A DNA stretch of 64,000 nt from Deefgea chitinilytica (GCF_016881405.1 NZ_WOFE01000006.1:81501-145500); one strand, 5' to 3'. Numbered from the stretch's first letter, positions 8,794 through 17,042 are shown. Numbers and translations: made by a program. The notes: generated by a model from the sequence alone, not told the origin.

Positions 8794-9630
8794 TTAGATT
8801 GAGAGCCTGAGGTAGGCATCGATTGCGCGTTTTAAATTATTGGGTCTGGCGATTTCTTGGCTGAGCTGCTCTGCTTCTACAAGCTCTTGCGGACTTAACT
8901 GCTCGGCTGCGAGTGCTTTGCTTTTGGCAGCATTGGTGGTCGAGTCTTTGGCGGCCAGACTAAATAGCGCATAAGCAATTTCTCCACTTTGTGGCACACC
9001 TTGCCCCTTCAGATAGAGCTGGCCTAGATGGGCTTGAGCTATAGGTATGCCTTGATCTGCTGCTTTGCTGTACCAGTGAGCGGCAAGGGTATTATCCTGC
9101 TGCACGCCTTGGCCTTTGGCGTACATCAAGCCAAGGCTAAATTGTGCTTTGGGCACTTCTTGTTCGGCGGCTTTGCGACACCAGCTTGCTGCTTGAGTAA
9201 AATCTTGCGGTACACCTTGACCCTTGGCATACATCACTGCGATATTGTATTGCGCTGTGTTTTCGCCTTGCTCAGCGGCTTTTCGAAACCAGTTAAAAGA
9301 TTGGGCATCATCTTGCGGCACTCCCTGCCCATTCATATACAACACACCAAGGTTGTATTGAGCAGTGCTGTGGCCTTGTTCAGCAGCTTTTCGATACCAA
9401 TGGGCGGCTTGGGTAAAATTTCGTGGTACGCCACGGCCAGTCGCATGAATTACGCCAAGGCTGAATTGCGCTTTGGGATTGCCTTGCTCGGCGGCTTTGC
9501 GAAATTCGCTAGCCGCCAAGGCAAAATTGCTCGCATTGTGTGCTGCCATTCCTTCATCAAAACCAGCGTTTGCCATGTTGATCAGCAAACTAGCAAGTAA
9601 TATTGGTAGTAATGTGTTTTTTAAGTGCAT
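8794..9630 (-). CDS. Secreted Sel1-repeat protein, 278 aa
   Basis: Paralogue of the neighbouring Sel1 protein: a signal peptide ending NMANA (about 1-22), then about six Sel1 repeats with units such as AQYNLGVLYMNGQGVPQD, and a C-terminal tail ending IDAYLRLSI. The tail parallels the LDTYLRDT end of the 245-residue protein, so both share the same full architecture and not just the repeat. Eighty-four bases separate it from the next gene in the operon. Its place is probably the periplasm, as a binding scaffold; no enzymatic motif is visible. Confidence 0.85.
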   Translation of the reverse strand: MHLKNTLLPILLASLLINMANAGFDEGMAAHNASNFALAASEFRKAAEQGNPKAQFSLGVIHATGRGVPRNFTQAAHWYRKAAEQGHSTAQYNLGVLYMNGQGVPQDDAQSFNWFRKAAEQGENTAQYNIAVMYAKGQGVPQDFTQAASWCRKAAEQEVPKAQFSLGLMYAKGQGVQQDNTLAAHWYSKAADQGIPIAQAHLGQLYLKGQGVPQSGEIAYALFSLAAKDSTTNAAKSKALAAEQLSPQELVEAEQLSQEIARPNNLKRAIDAYLRLSI

Positions 9631-9668
9631 TGCTTACTGCCATTGCATGTATTCATGTTGGTTAAGTG

Positions 9669-10751
9669 TCAGCAGCTGGGTGATGGGAAGCTGAGCTGGC
9701 TGGTAAACGGGTCTATTTGTGGTTGAACTTGTACCCGCACTTTGCAACCATTGCTGTAGGTCACAATGCAATCACCATTGCGGCACTGCGAGCTACACTG
9801 GCGTGTATTTCCAGTGGGGATGCAACTGCCATTATTTTCGGTGGTTGGCGACTGTGTTTCTGCTATTTTGATTTCGCGGTCTAGAACTTTGCCGACTTGA
9901 TCGGCTTGAGATAATTCTTTGACGAGTTGATTGATTTTATCTTTTTTGTCGGAATCGAACTGTTCAAACTCCTTGGCTAATTGTTTTTTTGTGGCAAGGA
10001 TTTGCTGAATAAACTCCTCGGTATGGGTGCGGTCGTTACCAAGAAAGTGGTGCTTTGGTTTACCAAGAAGGTCATCTTTTGAAAATGCGACAAGGGCAAA
10101 AGCTTGGAGTAAATGATCGTTATCGCCCGCGAAATCAGCTAATAGTGCGTAGGCTGCTCCAAGGCCTTGGCTTGCTGATTTTTTGAGGAGTTCAAATGCT
10201 TCTTTCTGAGTGGCAGCGTCACGGTTTTTATTCAAAAGCTCTGCTGCTAAAATTTGCTGTGCTTTGGGATTTCCATCATCTGCTGCTGACTGGAGGTATT
10301 TCATACTTTCCTCCTGATTTTGTGGTGCTCCTAGGCCATACCCATAAATCGCAGCAAGGTTCAGTTTTGCCCAAGAATTATTTTGCTGAGCAGATTTCTT
10401 AAACCAAGACATTGCTTGCTCGTGATTTTGGGTACCGCCGAGGCCATTAATATAAAAATACCCAAGGCTGTTCTGTGCACTCGCGTTGCCTTTTTCTGCT
10501 GCGCTGGTGTAAAGCGAAAATGCTTTTTTATTATCTTGCGGTACACCTTCTGCAAATGCATAGATATCAGCTACTTTAACCTGTGCATCGATATTCCCTT
10601 TCTCAGCTAACGCCGAAAATTTGCTTAATGCGCCTGCGTAGTCTTTTGACTTGTATGCGGCTTCAGCTTCTTGAAGCTCAGATTTGTCATTGCAGCCAGA
10701 TAAGAAAAACAATGCGATGCTGGCTAGAATTGCGATTAGTGTTTTGTTCAT
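9669..10751 (-). CDS. Sel1-repeat lipoprotein with six-cysteine C-terminal module
   Basis: The 360-residue protein starts with a lipoprotein signal (lipobox LSGC, Cys20). About five Sel1 repeats follow to about residue 215, then a charged helical segment and a cysteine module at about 306-360. That module (C-x8-C-x3-C-x4-C-x7-C-x23-C) recurs with identical spacing at the C-terminus of the protein at 12158-12775. It should be membrane-anchored with the repeats and the disulfide-rich tail in the periplasm. No known family name comes to mind for the module. It is part of the leftward cargo operon. Confidence 0.85.
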   Translation of the reverse strand: MNKTLIAILASIALFFLSGCNDKSELQEAEAAYKSKDYAGALSKFSALAEKGNIDAQVKVADIYAFAEGVPQDNKKAFSLYTSAAEKGNASAQNSLGYFYINGLGGTQNHEQAMSWFKKSAQQNNSWAKLNLAAIYGYGLGAPQNQEESMKYLQSAADDGNPKAQQILAAELLNKNRDAATQKEAFELLKKSASQGLGAAYALLADFAGDNDHLLQAFALVAFSKDDLLGKPKHHFLGNDRTHTEEFIQQILATKKQLAKEFEQFDSDKKDKINQLVKELSQADQVGKVLDREIKIAETQSPTTENNGSCIPTGNTRQCSSQCRNGDCIVTYSNGCKVRVQVQPQIDPFTSQLSFPSPSC

Positions 10752-10801
10752 TCCATTTCTCGGGTTTTAAGATTTTGACTAAGGCGTAAAGAATTTAAAT
10801 T

Positions 10802-11185
10802 TTATTTTCCAGTTAAGGATTTCAAATCCTTTTGAAATCCTTTTTCTTGCCATATCCATGCGTTTGGTGTATTGCTACCGCCTTTATCGTATGTTCTTAG
10901 CTGCATGGCTGTTGGGCTTCTATCTAAGGTTTGTTGCCAGTTTGCATCTTCTGCGCATTGTTTTTGGCAAATAACCAGCGCCCCTTCTCGCCTTACTGCC
11001 ATCACCTTACCGCTATTGCACATGTAATCATTGGCTTTTAATTTGACATTACATTGTTGTGGGTAAGTCAGGGAGTTTGGTTCAGGTGCATTAGGGTCTT
11101 TGACTGAAGACCCTAATCCGGAACATCCTCCTAGGTGAACTGCTGCGACACAAGCAAATAGACTAAGGAGGTTGTTCTTTTTCAC
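10802..11185 (-). CDS. Small lipoprotein, 127 aa
   Basis: GTG at 11185 is taken as the start because GGGAG lies eight bases upstream. The product then begins with a classical lipoprotein signal, lipobox LGGC (Cys21); the longer reading from a TTG at 11200 would put extra residues before the signal. The mature part has four cysteines (in QQCNVK, YMCNSG, VICQKQC), enough for two disulfides. No family is recognised. It lies between the multi-TM protein and the Sel1 lipoprotein genes with gaps of about 33 and 50 bases, so it is part of the same operon. Confidence 0.7.
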   Translation of the reverse strand: MKKNNLLSLFACVAAVHLGGCSGLGSSVKDPNAPEPNSLTYPQQCNVKLKANDYMCNSGKVMAVRREGALVICQKQCAEDANWQQTLDRSPTAMQLRTYDKGGSNTPNAWIWQEKGFQKDLKSLTGK

Positions 11186-11218
11186 GTTATTTGCTCCCAA
11201 TAAGATTAGTGGGTCTTA

Positions 11219-12106
11219 TTATTTTTGGGGTGTAATTGGATGTGATTTTTGTTCTTGCTTCCACTTTATCCAAATAAAAAGCATCAGTATTGTAGCAAAG
11301 ATAGGAATTGAGAAATAAGCTATGCCGTATTCGATAGTCATGCCTTTACTTAGTGATTCAGAGTCATTTAGAAAGTTAGTATGTTCTGTTATGGGGTAGA
11401 TAATGGTAATTGCAATTAGTGTTGTAAGGAAAGATGTCGCTGTTTTGTAAAAGATGTGGGTTAGTCTTGGCAGAGTTGGAGCAATGATCAAGGCTAGTAA
11501 TACAAGTAATGCTAAAAGACGAATAATTATAGAGTGGTTGAAGGTGTTGAAATTCATTGTGATTGTTATTCCTAGTGCCGTTACAGTAAAAATATTGCAC
11601 TCCAGAATTAAAATATATAAGAGAAAAGTGCAAAAAATAAACACAATGTCTTTTCGTGCGTAGGGGCTTAGTTTGGATAATTTATTAATGCTTTCATCTT
11701 CTGGCTGGTATAAGATAATGCCAAAGATTAAATATATAATATATGCTAGCAACTGCAAGTAAATACCCCAGCCAGCAGTAGAGCCTAAAGAGCCTGAATA
11801 GTTATTAAGAGAACTCATTGCGTGCTCTTGGACTATAAAACACAATACAATCCCAATGCTTGCAATTAAAACTGTCCACCAGTTTAGATCTCTGAGTTGT
11901 GCTCGTTTAAATACCCGTAAAAATCCAGAGGTGATTGCTAGTGCAGCTAAAATTGGCATTAACCAAGAAATTCCGCCCAAAAGGCTGATGTCGTAATATA
12001 AGTATTCGACTTGCCCTAATGGTGTTGCTTGAAAAGCTAGATTGCCAAAGCAAGCAATTAAAGCAATAAACCCTAAAGCTACAAAAATATAATTGATACG
12101 ATTCAT
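11219..12106 (-). CDS. Multi-pass membrane protein, unknown function
   Basis: The 295-residue product has about eight hydrophobic helices: about 7-27, 44-64, 78-96, 112-132, 152-172, 190-212, 220-240 and 262-283. It ends in a basic tail (KWKQEQKS). No transporter or enzyme motif is recognised. The gene is very AT-rich. It is the only integral membrane protein of the cargo operon and might anchor or signal for the exported neighbours; that is inference from context. Confidence 0.7.
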   Translation of the reverse strand: MNRINYIFVALGFIALIACFGNLAFQATPLGQVEYLYYDISLLGGISWLMPILAALAITSGFLRVFKRAQLRDLNWWTVLIASIGIVLCFIVQEHAMSSLNNYSGSLGSTAGWGIYLQLLAYIIYLIFGIILYQPEDESINKLSKLSPYARKDIVFIFCTFLLYILILECNIFTVTALGITITMNFNTFNHSIIIRLLALLVLLALIIAPTLPRLTHIFYKTATSFLTTLIAITIIYPITEHTNFLNDSESLSKGMTIEYGIAYFSIPIFATILMLFIWIKWKQEQKSHPITPQK

Positions 12107-12157
12107 TATATGAATACCAGTAAAATAGTTGGTTTGATTGAGTTTAATGTCTCAAAT

Positions 12158-12775
12158 CTAACAGCTTGGTGAATTGTAAGACCATTGATTAGTCAATGGA
12201 TCGAATGTTTGATCTACTTGTACCCTAATCTTGCAACCATTTGAGTATGTTACTAAGCAATCGCCATTACTGCAGGAAGAACGGCAGCTTCGTTGGTTAC
12301 TGCGGGGAACGCAGCTATTGTTGTTTGCAATTGGGGCGGATTTTGATGCAAATCCAGTTGAATCTTCCCAGTATGAAATATCTCTGCTTTTGCAATTTTT
12401 ATAGGATTTGTTGCAGTTTGTATATGCTGCATCAATGGCATCTTGGGACGTTGCGTAACCAGTGTTATAAGCACAGCCACCATCTCCACAGGTTACTGCA
12501 CCAAAACCGGGTACTTTACCGCGTAAAGTAATTTTGCACTTATTGGCAAGATGACCAATGCCATTTTTTATAGCATCTTCTTTGCACGTCTTAATGCTAT
12601 TGATATCAGCCTCTTTTTGGGTTGCGTAATTGTAAGAGGAGGCAAAAGCATTATTAGCTTCTCCTTCAATTGTTGCAATAGCACTTCTTGCAACTGCGGA
12701 GTTACCGCTGAATAGCAGTGTTAAAATGCTAAAGCTAATTAGGATTATTTTTAGCAGACTTATGTTTTTAATCAT
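12158..12775 (-). CDS. Secreted DUF4189-like protein with six-cysteine C-terminal module
   Basis: The 205-residue protein has a signal peptide (about 1-29). Its central region resembles DUF4189: alanine-rich segments around AIATIEGEANNAFASS and a second half around ATSQDAIDAAYTNC, each followed by paired cysteines. The last 54 residues carry the module C-x8-C-x3-C-x4-C-x7-C-x23-C, with SNGDC and TYSNGCK shared with the Sel1 lipoprotein at 9669-10751. The same tail on two unrelated N-termini in one operon suggests a common docking or anchoring function. Predicted periplasmic or surface location; function unknown. Confidence 0.75.
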   Translation of the reverse strand: MIKNISLLKIILISFSILTLLFSGNSAVARSAIATIEGEANNAFASSYNYATQKEADINSIKTCKEDAIKNGIGHLANKCKITLRGKVPGFGAVTCGDGGCAYNTGYATSQDAIDAAYTNCNKSYKNCKSRDISYWEDSTGFASKSAPIANNNSCVPRSNQRSCRSSCSNGDCLVTYSNGCKIRVQVDQTFDPLTNQWSYNSPSC

Positions 12776-12831
12776 AACGATCTCTTCTTTAAATCTGTTT
12801 AAGCCAGCGTATGTTTAAAGCCTAAATGTAA

Positions 12832-13755
12832 TTAGCTAGCTCCAGCACCTTTCAAAATTGCAATTACTTCTTCATCGGTAGCATATTTTGATAAAGTTTT
12901 GCCGCTGGCATCTGCTGATTTCAGATCAACACCGCGTGCTTTAACAAACAAATCGACGGTAATGACATCGCCCCGTTTGATCGCATCTACAAATTGGTCG
13001 CGGTTTGAGTAGATCAGCCCGATGCCTGTTAGCTCTTTACGAGCTGCAAGCGTTGCTTGGGTGTTGCTGGCGGATTGTTTGTTTTTTTGCTGCTGTGCTG
13101 CGAGAGGATCTGCGCTAACGATTTTGCCCTCCATTGCGGGTTGCAATTGCACCAGCGTTGCTTGTAAGCCCATTTTTTTCAAATCGGTATCGATTTGATC
13201 CATCGTTGAAGCAACGAATTTGCTGCTGTCGCCTAGACCAATGGCCTTAGTCAACATCTTTCCTAGAAATGCGCCTGATATTAAAGAGCTGGTACCTACC
13301 TGCTCAGAAAAACGCGCGTAATAGTTGATACGCATTCCAGTCTGATATGGGAATACGCAGGCCATCATCATGGTGCTGTCGCCAAATTGCGCCATGCTGT
13401 TGTCCATGGTGGTGATTTGGAAAGTATGGCCGTTGCAGTTTGGCATTGGGATGGTGATGCCCATTACGGTGATACCTTTGAATTCCATTTTGCTCGGAAA
13501 TTCTGGAGGTTCAGCGGCTTGTATTGGGCGAGTAGCGTGGGCTGAGGTGGCCTGTACGCGGATTGAGTCTTTCAGCTGGTCGTAAAGGGCATCAGGGTTG
13601 GTGACATTGGGAATGTCCCAAATCGCGAAGTATTCCTTGCTGTTGTTGGTTTCTTTGGTCACATCATCAAGTAGGCCAGCGTTTGCGCTAGATGCCAGTG
13701 CAAGTAAAGCAGCGGTGCGCAGGATGTTATTGTATTTAGTTGTGATCTTTCCCAC
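12832..13755 (-). CDS. Exported protein with ankyrin-like C-terminus
   Basis: First gene of the leftward cargo operon. GTG at 13755 is preferred: GGAG lies eight bases upstream and the product then opens with a clean signal peptide (LLALASSANA). A start at 13809 would add 18 residues encoded over the operator region. The central part (about 70-200) is unrecognised. Residues about 245-307 look like one or two ankyrin-type units (GLIYSNRDQFVDAIKRGD, then LKSADASGKTLSKYATDEEV). Ankyrin and Sel1 scaffolds thus dominate the operon. Predicted periplasmic; partner unknown. Confidence 0.7.
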   Translation of the reverse strand: MGKITTKYNNILRTAALLALASSANAGLLDDVTKETNNSKEYFAIWDIPNVTNPDALYDQLKDSIRVQATSAHATRPIQAAEPPEFPSKMEFKGITVMGITIPMPNCNGHTFQITTMDNSMAQFGDSTMMMACVFPYQTGMRINYYARFSEQVGTSSLISGAFLGKMLTKAIGLGDSSKFVASTMDQIDTDLKKMGLQATLVQLQPAMEGKIVSADPLAAQQQKNKQSASNTQATLAARKELTGIGLIYSNRDQFVDAIKRGDVITVDLFVKARGVDLKSADASGKTLSKYATDEEVIAILKGAGAS

Positions 13756-13794
13756 TGTCCCATCTCCGGAAATTATAATTTTTGAAAACTTAGT

Positions 13795-13877
13795 TGTTGA
13801 ATTCAACATCTTATGCTTTGTTTCTACAGTGCATGAGCTTACATCCGAGAAAGAAGAAACTCAACATATGATGTTGA
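13795..13877. promoter_or_regulatory. Candidate operators for the XRE regulator
   Basis: Between the divergent cargo operon and the regulator gene lie a perfect 14-bp palindrome TGTTGAATTCAACA (13795-13808) and TCAACAT-ATG-ATGTTGA (13861-13877). Both are built from the half-site TCAACA(T). The second ends 18 bases before the regulator ATG. Such paired palindromes in a divergent promoter region are usual for autoregulated XRE proteins; binding is inferred. Confidence 0.55.
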
Positions 13878-13895
13878 AATAATCGGATTGGCAAC

Positions 13896-14222
13896 ATGGC
13901 GGATTTAGCAAAAATTCTGGGTGAAAATATCAAGAAAGCTCGACAGGCTGCCAAGTTGACGCAAGAAGTACTGGCTGAAGCCATCAGCCTTGATTCTCGA
14001 TCTATTAGTCGAATTGAGCGTGGCAATGCTTTGCCTAGCCTAAGTACGCTTGAGGCAATTTCGATTACGTTAAATGTAGGCTTGGGCGAGCTGTTCGAAG
14101 GCATGACGAAATCAAAAAGTGAAATTGCACAGGAAATTGAGTCCTTGCTAGCCACGCTACCCGCACAAAAACAGCAGGGATTGCTTGAGTTGGTGCGTTC
14201 TATGGTTCGCATTGCAAAATAA
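13896..14222 (+). CDS. XRE-family transcriptional regulator
   Basis: The 108-residue protein has an N-terminal HTH of the Cro/CI type at about residues 7-62: LGENIKKARQAAKLTQEVLA, then SRSISRIERGNALPSLSTLE. A short helical C-terminus may serve for dimerisation. It is divergent from the cargo operon, with palindromic candidate operators between them. It probably represses itself and that operon; a half-site GATGTTGAAA also lies just upstream of ardA. There is no good ribosome binding site (only GG about nine bases before the ATG), so low-level translation is likely. Confidence 0.9.
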   Translation: MADLAKILGENIKKARQAAKLTQEVLAEAISLDSRSISRIERGNALPSLSTLEAISITLNVGLGELFEGMTKSKSEIAQEIESLLATLPAQKQQGLLELVRSMVRIAK

Positions 14223-14252
14223 AGTAGTAAATTCGGTTTTAAGCTCTGTGTA

Positions 14253-14270
14253 TGCCCCTTGCGGGGCATT
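14253..14270. terminator. Hairpin between converging XRE and ardA genes
   Basis: ATGCCCC pairs with GGGGCAT around TTGC. It sits in the short gap between the two converging genes. The following T tract is poor in both directions, so termination may be weak. Confidence 0.45.
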
Positions 14271-14276
14271 GCAGTT

Positions 14277-14786
14277 TTAGAGACATGAAGCATTCGTTAC
14301 GGTGTATGTGTTGCCACCAAAACGAAACTCGGCCAGATCTCCGTTGAGCTCGCAGTCGCGTGCAAAACCGTCATAGTCGATATAGCTGCGTACAGCATCA
14401 GGAATGCTTGTTAGGTAACATTCATCAAACAATTCAGCTGCGGCATCTTTAAGGCTGCATGCGGTAATGCAAACCTCGTCTATTTTTGTGATTGCGTCGG
14501 CAAGGCAATAATTCGCTTCGTGCACTAGATAGAACAGCGCCACTTTTTCGCTGGCGCTCATATCTTCGATTTCGTCAAAATATTGCGCAACGCTCGATTG
14601 ATCTAGTTGCAGGGCGTTGATTAGTTCGGCATCGTCCGCTTCATTTAATTGAATTTCGTATTCCTCAACAGGGTTTCCATAGCAATCAGTGTGATTTTCT
14701 GACTTTGCGTTGAAGTCGGCGGTAGAGCCGAAATAAAAGCCAACCGCTGAAGTGTTGTAAGGCTGTGCGAAAAATGTGGTTGCCAT
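14277..14786 (-). CDS. ardA: ArdA-family antirestriction protein
   Basis: ArdA proteins are acidic DNA mimics that inhibit type I restriction-modification enzymes and protect incoming mobile DNA. The 169-residue length is typical. The N-terminal region has FYFGSTADF and NPVEEYEI, and the C-terminal hallmark starts at about residue 128 with IPDAVRSYIDYDGFARD, then EFRFGGNTYTV. Asp and Glu are abundant throughout. AGGA precedes the ATG by about eight bases. The gene's presence supports the view that the element moves between cells as unmodified DNA. Upstream lies a long structured gene-free region. Confidence 0.85.
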   Translation of the reverse strand: MATTFFAQPYNTSAVGFYFGSTADFNAKSENHTDCYGNPVEEYEIQLNEADDAELINALQLDQSSVAQYFDEIEDMSASEKVALFYLVHEANYCLADAITKIDEVCITACSLKDAAAELFDECYLTSIPDAVRSYIDYDGFARDCELNGDLAEFRFGGNTYTVTNASCL

Positions 14787-15726
14787 GCTAAAAGTCCTTT
14801 GCGATGTTGAAAATTATTGCTCTCGCTTCGTTCTTCTCGCCTCCCCTGCGGGGGACGGGAGGGGGCAGGTTTTGTTGGTGAGAAATAAGTAATGGCCGAC
14901 GATATGCCAGCCATTTTTTTGGTTTGCCCACGAAAGCCCCTCTCACTGGTGAGTCGAGGGGCATTTTGCTGGGCAGGTAAATGGTTGGCCGTTGGCTTGC
15001 TTCGATGATTTTGGCTGAGCTTCGAGTGTCGAGAGGTGTGCCACAAAGCAGAGCGGCTGGCGCAGCTGTTGACTTGAAGCGAAGTACTGTTGGTGATTCA
15101 GCCCGAAGGGGCGAATTACGCAGCAAAAATAGCCCGCTTTATGGCTATTTGCAGCGTCGTGGAAGGCGATGCTCGACGCCTACGGCGAGCACGTGCAAGG
15201 AGTGGCTAATGAATTCATCAGGTTGAGCAGTAATTGAGCTTGCGAAATTTTGCGACTCCTGATGAAAAGCCGTCCCAATGGCTGGTCATTAGCTACGGTC
15301 AGCATGACAGGGGGGGCTCCGCCAGACCGAGACAATGTTACGGAACCCAGTTTTCCCGGGGAAAATGAAGGTGAGCGTTAATTGATGATGGGCTTTGAGT
15401 GGAGTTTCTCAAAGCCCATCGTCATATTTGACGAGGTCTGGTAGCCCCCCTTGGCAAAAAACTAGGTCGCTGAGGCCCCAGCCGAATTCGAGATGCCGCG
15501 TCCAGCGGAGAACATCGCGATTGCCCGACGTTTTGCGCAGCAGGTTTGTTTAGCTATGCCCGTATATCAGCTCGACAGGGCTGTTTATATTGACGGGGAA
15601 TTCGGGATTTTGATTTTGACGTGTTTTCCCTGCGTTTTTGCAGCTCATTTCATGTGATTTGCTTAGAAGCGGCAAGGCTCCGATGTTTGTTGCTATACGT
15701 AGTTTCAACAAGATTAGGAGATTCAT
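14787..15726. other. Gene-free, strongly structured region
   Basis: About 940 bases without a credible gene between ardA and the winged-helix gene. Hairpins and inverted repeats are dense. GCCCCTC/GAGGGGC lies at 14936-14962, GCAAAAATAGCC/GGCTATTTGC at 15123-15152 and TGCTCG/CGAGCA near 15168-15190. TTCATCAGG/CCTGATGAA lies at 15214-15266, and a nested array at 15311-15450 (listed separately). Its place next to replication genes suggests an origin, transfer origin or structured RNA. The short open frames here overlap these palindromes and look fortuitous. Confidence 0.6.
15311..15450. ncRNA. Candidate structured RNA or replication/transfer origin
   Basis: An outer stem pairs GGGGGGC (15311-15317) and CCAGACC (15322-15328) with GCCCCCC (15444-15450) and GGTCTGG (15435-15441). 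Inside lie a small TTTTCC/GGAAAA hairpin (15351-15365) and a 17-base-pair stem with one mismatch (15383-15399 with 15408-15424, eight-base loop). The layout is a junction of three helices. Strand and function cannot be told; it may act as DNA cruciform or as RNA. Confidence 0.4.
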
Positions 15727-16668
15727 ATGCAATACATGCAACTTACCCCTGCCGATAGAAAGGTAAACCTGTTAGCTGGGTTTGCTAAGTTTGGTTTTTT
15801 AAGTTTTGATGAAGCATGCGCCATTCAGTGCGGCAATATCAAAACGACAAGAAGTGATTTGGCATACCTTTTTCGGCAAGGATTATTGGCAAAAAGAAAA
15901 ATCACAGGTTTTAGGCCAGACATCATTTTCATTACGAAGAAGGGTGCAAGTTTCGTATCTACGCATTTTGAAACTGGTGTGCAGCATTATGCGGATTATG
16001 CCAAGACAAGCATGGGGCGAGCGATTCATAGGGTTTACACCGCAAATATTATGTTGGCAAGGCGATTGCAAATCACTGCTCGTCGGCTAGAAAAGACAGT
16101 GAATACCTCGGCAAGCACAGTGGATGCGCTCAGTAAGGTTAATCGACTACTGACAAGAATATCGCTGGTGTCTGAATTGGATTTTTATGCGGATAAGAAT
16201 CGGTACATCTGCAAGGGTAAGCTTGCAGATGGCCTCATCGTGACACAATCTGCAAATCCGAGTGAACCTGCCGCAGTGACTTGGATCGAGAACGAAAAAA
16301 CACCAAAAGGCCAGAAACAATTTCGTCATCTGATTACCTTTTTGGCAGGCATTCGATTAGATAAACGTCAGGCTGTTCAAGATAATAGTGCTTCGCAGGT
16401 GCTGGCTAACATTCCGCTGCTGCACGGTGCAGCACAAATTAAAAGTGTGGTGTTTTACATAAACACGTCACCCTTCGGTGCTGGCGATTTTGAGGCTAGA
16501 TTAAAAAACAGGTTAGATGATGAGACCTATGACTATCTTTCAAAAATTCAAATGATTAAGTTTATGTCTTACCAAATAAGCGATTATTTGAAACACAAAA
16601 CTCCCACTGGCAATATGCTAGCAACATCTAATTTGATTGATAAAAATTTTTCGTTGATACTTAATTAG
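15727..16668 (+). CDS. Winged-helix protein with PD-(D/E)XK-like domain (Replic_Relax-like)
   Basis: The 313-residue protein begins with a likely winged helix-turn-helix (about 10-70: FLSFDEACAIQCGN, TTRSDLAYLFRQGLL). The C-terminal half resembles the nuclease-fold region of replication-relaxation proteins: ADG with Asp168 followed by TWIENEK with Glu188 and Lys191, as in a PD-(D/E)XK core. The ATG has AGGAG six bases upstream. It stands between the structured region and the rep-helicase gene, in the same direction. A role in element replication or mobilisation fits, but family membership is tentative. Confidence 0.55.
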   Translation: MQYMQLTPADRKVNLLAGFAKFGFLSFDEACAIQCGNIKTTRSDLAYLFRQGLLAKRKITGFRPDIIFITKKGASFVSTHFETGVQHYADYAKTSMGRAIHRVYTANIMLARRLQITARRLEKTVNTSASTVDALSKVNRLLTRISLVSELDFYADKNRYICKGKLADGLIVTQSANPSEPAAVTWIENEKTPKGQKQFRHLITFLAGIRLDKRQAVQDNSASQVLANIPLLHGAAQIKSVVFYINTSPFGAGDFEARLKNRLDDETYDYLSKIQMIKFMSYQISDYLKHKTPTGNMLATSNLIDKNFSLILN

Positions 16669-17042
16669 TTAAAAATTTCATGACTATACTGTTTTGTAAT
16701 GCAGGACATTTGATGCAGTCTAAGCTATTTAAGGAAATGACAGCATCAATATTGATTTTTATTTGACCTTGTGTCGGCCAGCCCCCCTAATATTGGGGGG
16801 TTGTGCTTTGATGGCTGCATTATTTGACGCAAGTTAGTTTTCTTGCTTAATTTAGGTGTATTTTAAAAGTGGTAAAAGGTATGTACAACAATGCAGTGTA
16901 GTAATAAAAAACCCTCACTTTGTAGAGTGAGGATTTCGGGAGATACAGCGAGCGTCTGACTAGGACTTAATAAGTATATAAAATATTACTAAATAAGCTC
17001 GTCTGTATCACCGAAAATTAAAAATAATTTTTGGAGATACAG
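16669..17042. other. Leader region of the rep-helicase gene
   Basis: This 374-base AT-rich gap has a C6/G6 hairpin at 16782-16800 (possible terminator of the upstream gene, with no T tract) and CCTCACT/AGTGAGG at 16913-16932. A repeat array listed separately then runs into the rep start codon. A 17-codon open frame at 16713-16766 has AGGA upstream but no other support. Confidence 0.5.

Noticed and set aside
7972..13755. Toxin-immunity cassette as a firm call for the cargo operon
   Set aside because: Sel1 and ankyrin proteins fit immunity roles, but no toxin or nuclease domain is seen, so only the general hypothesis is kept.
16713..16766. A 17-codon open frame after an AGGA in the rep leader
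   Set aside because: Too short and without any second line of evidence; described only within the leader region.
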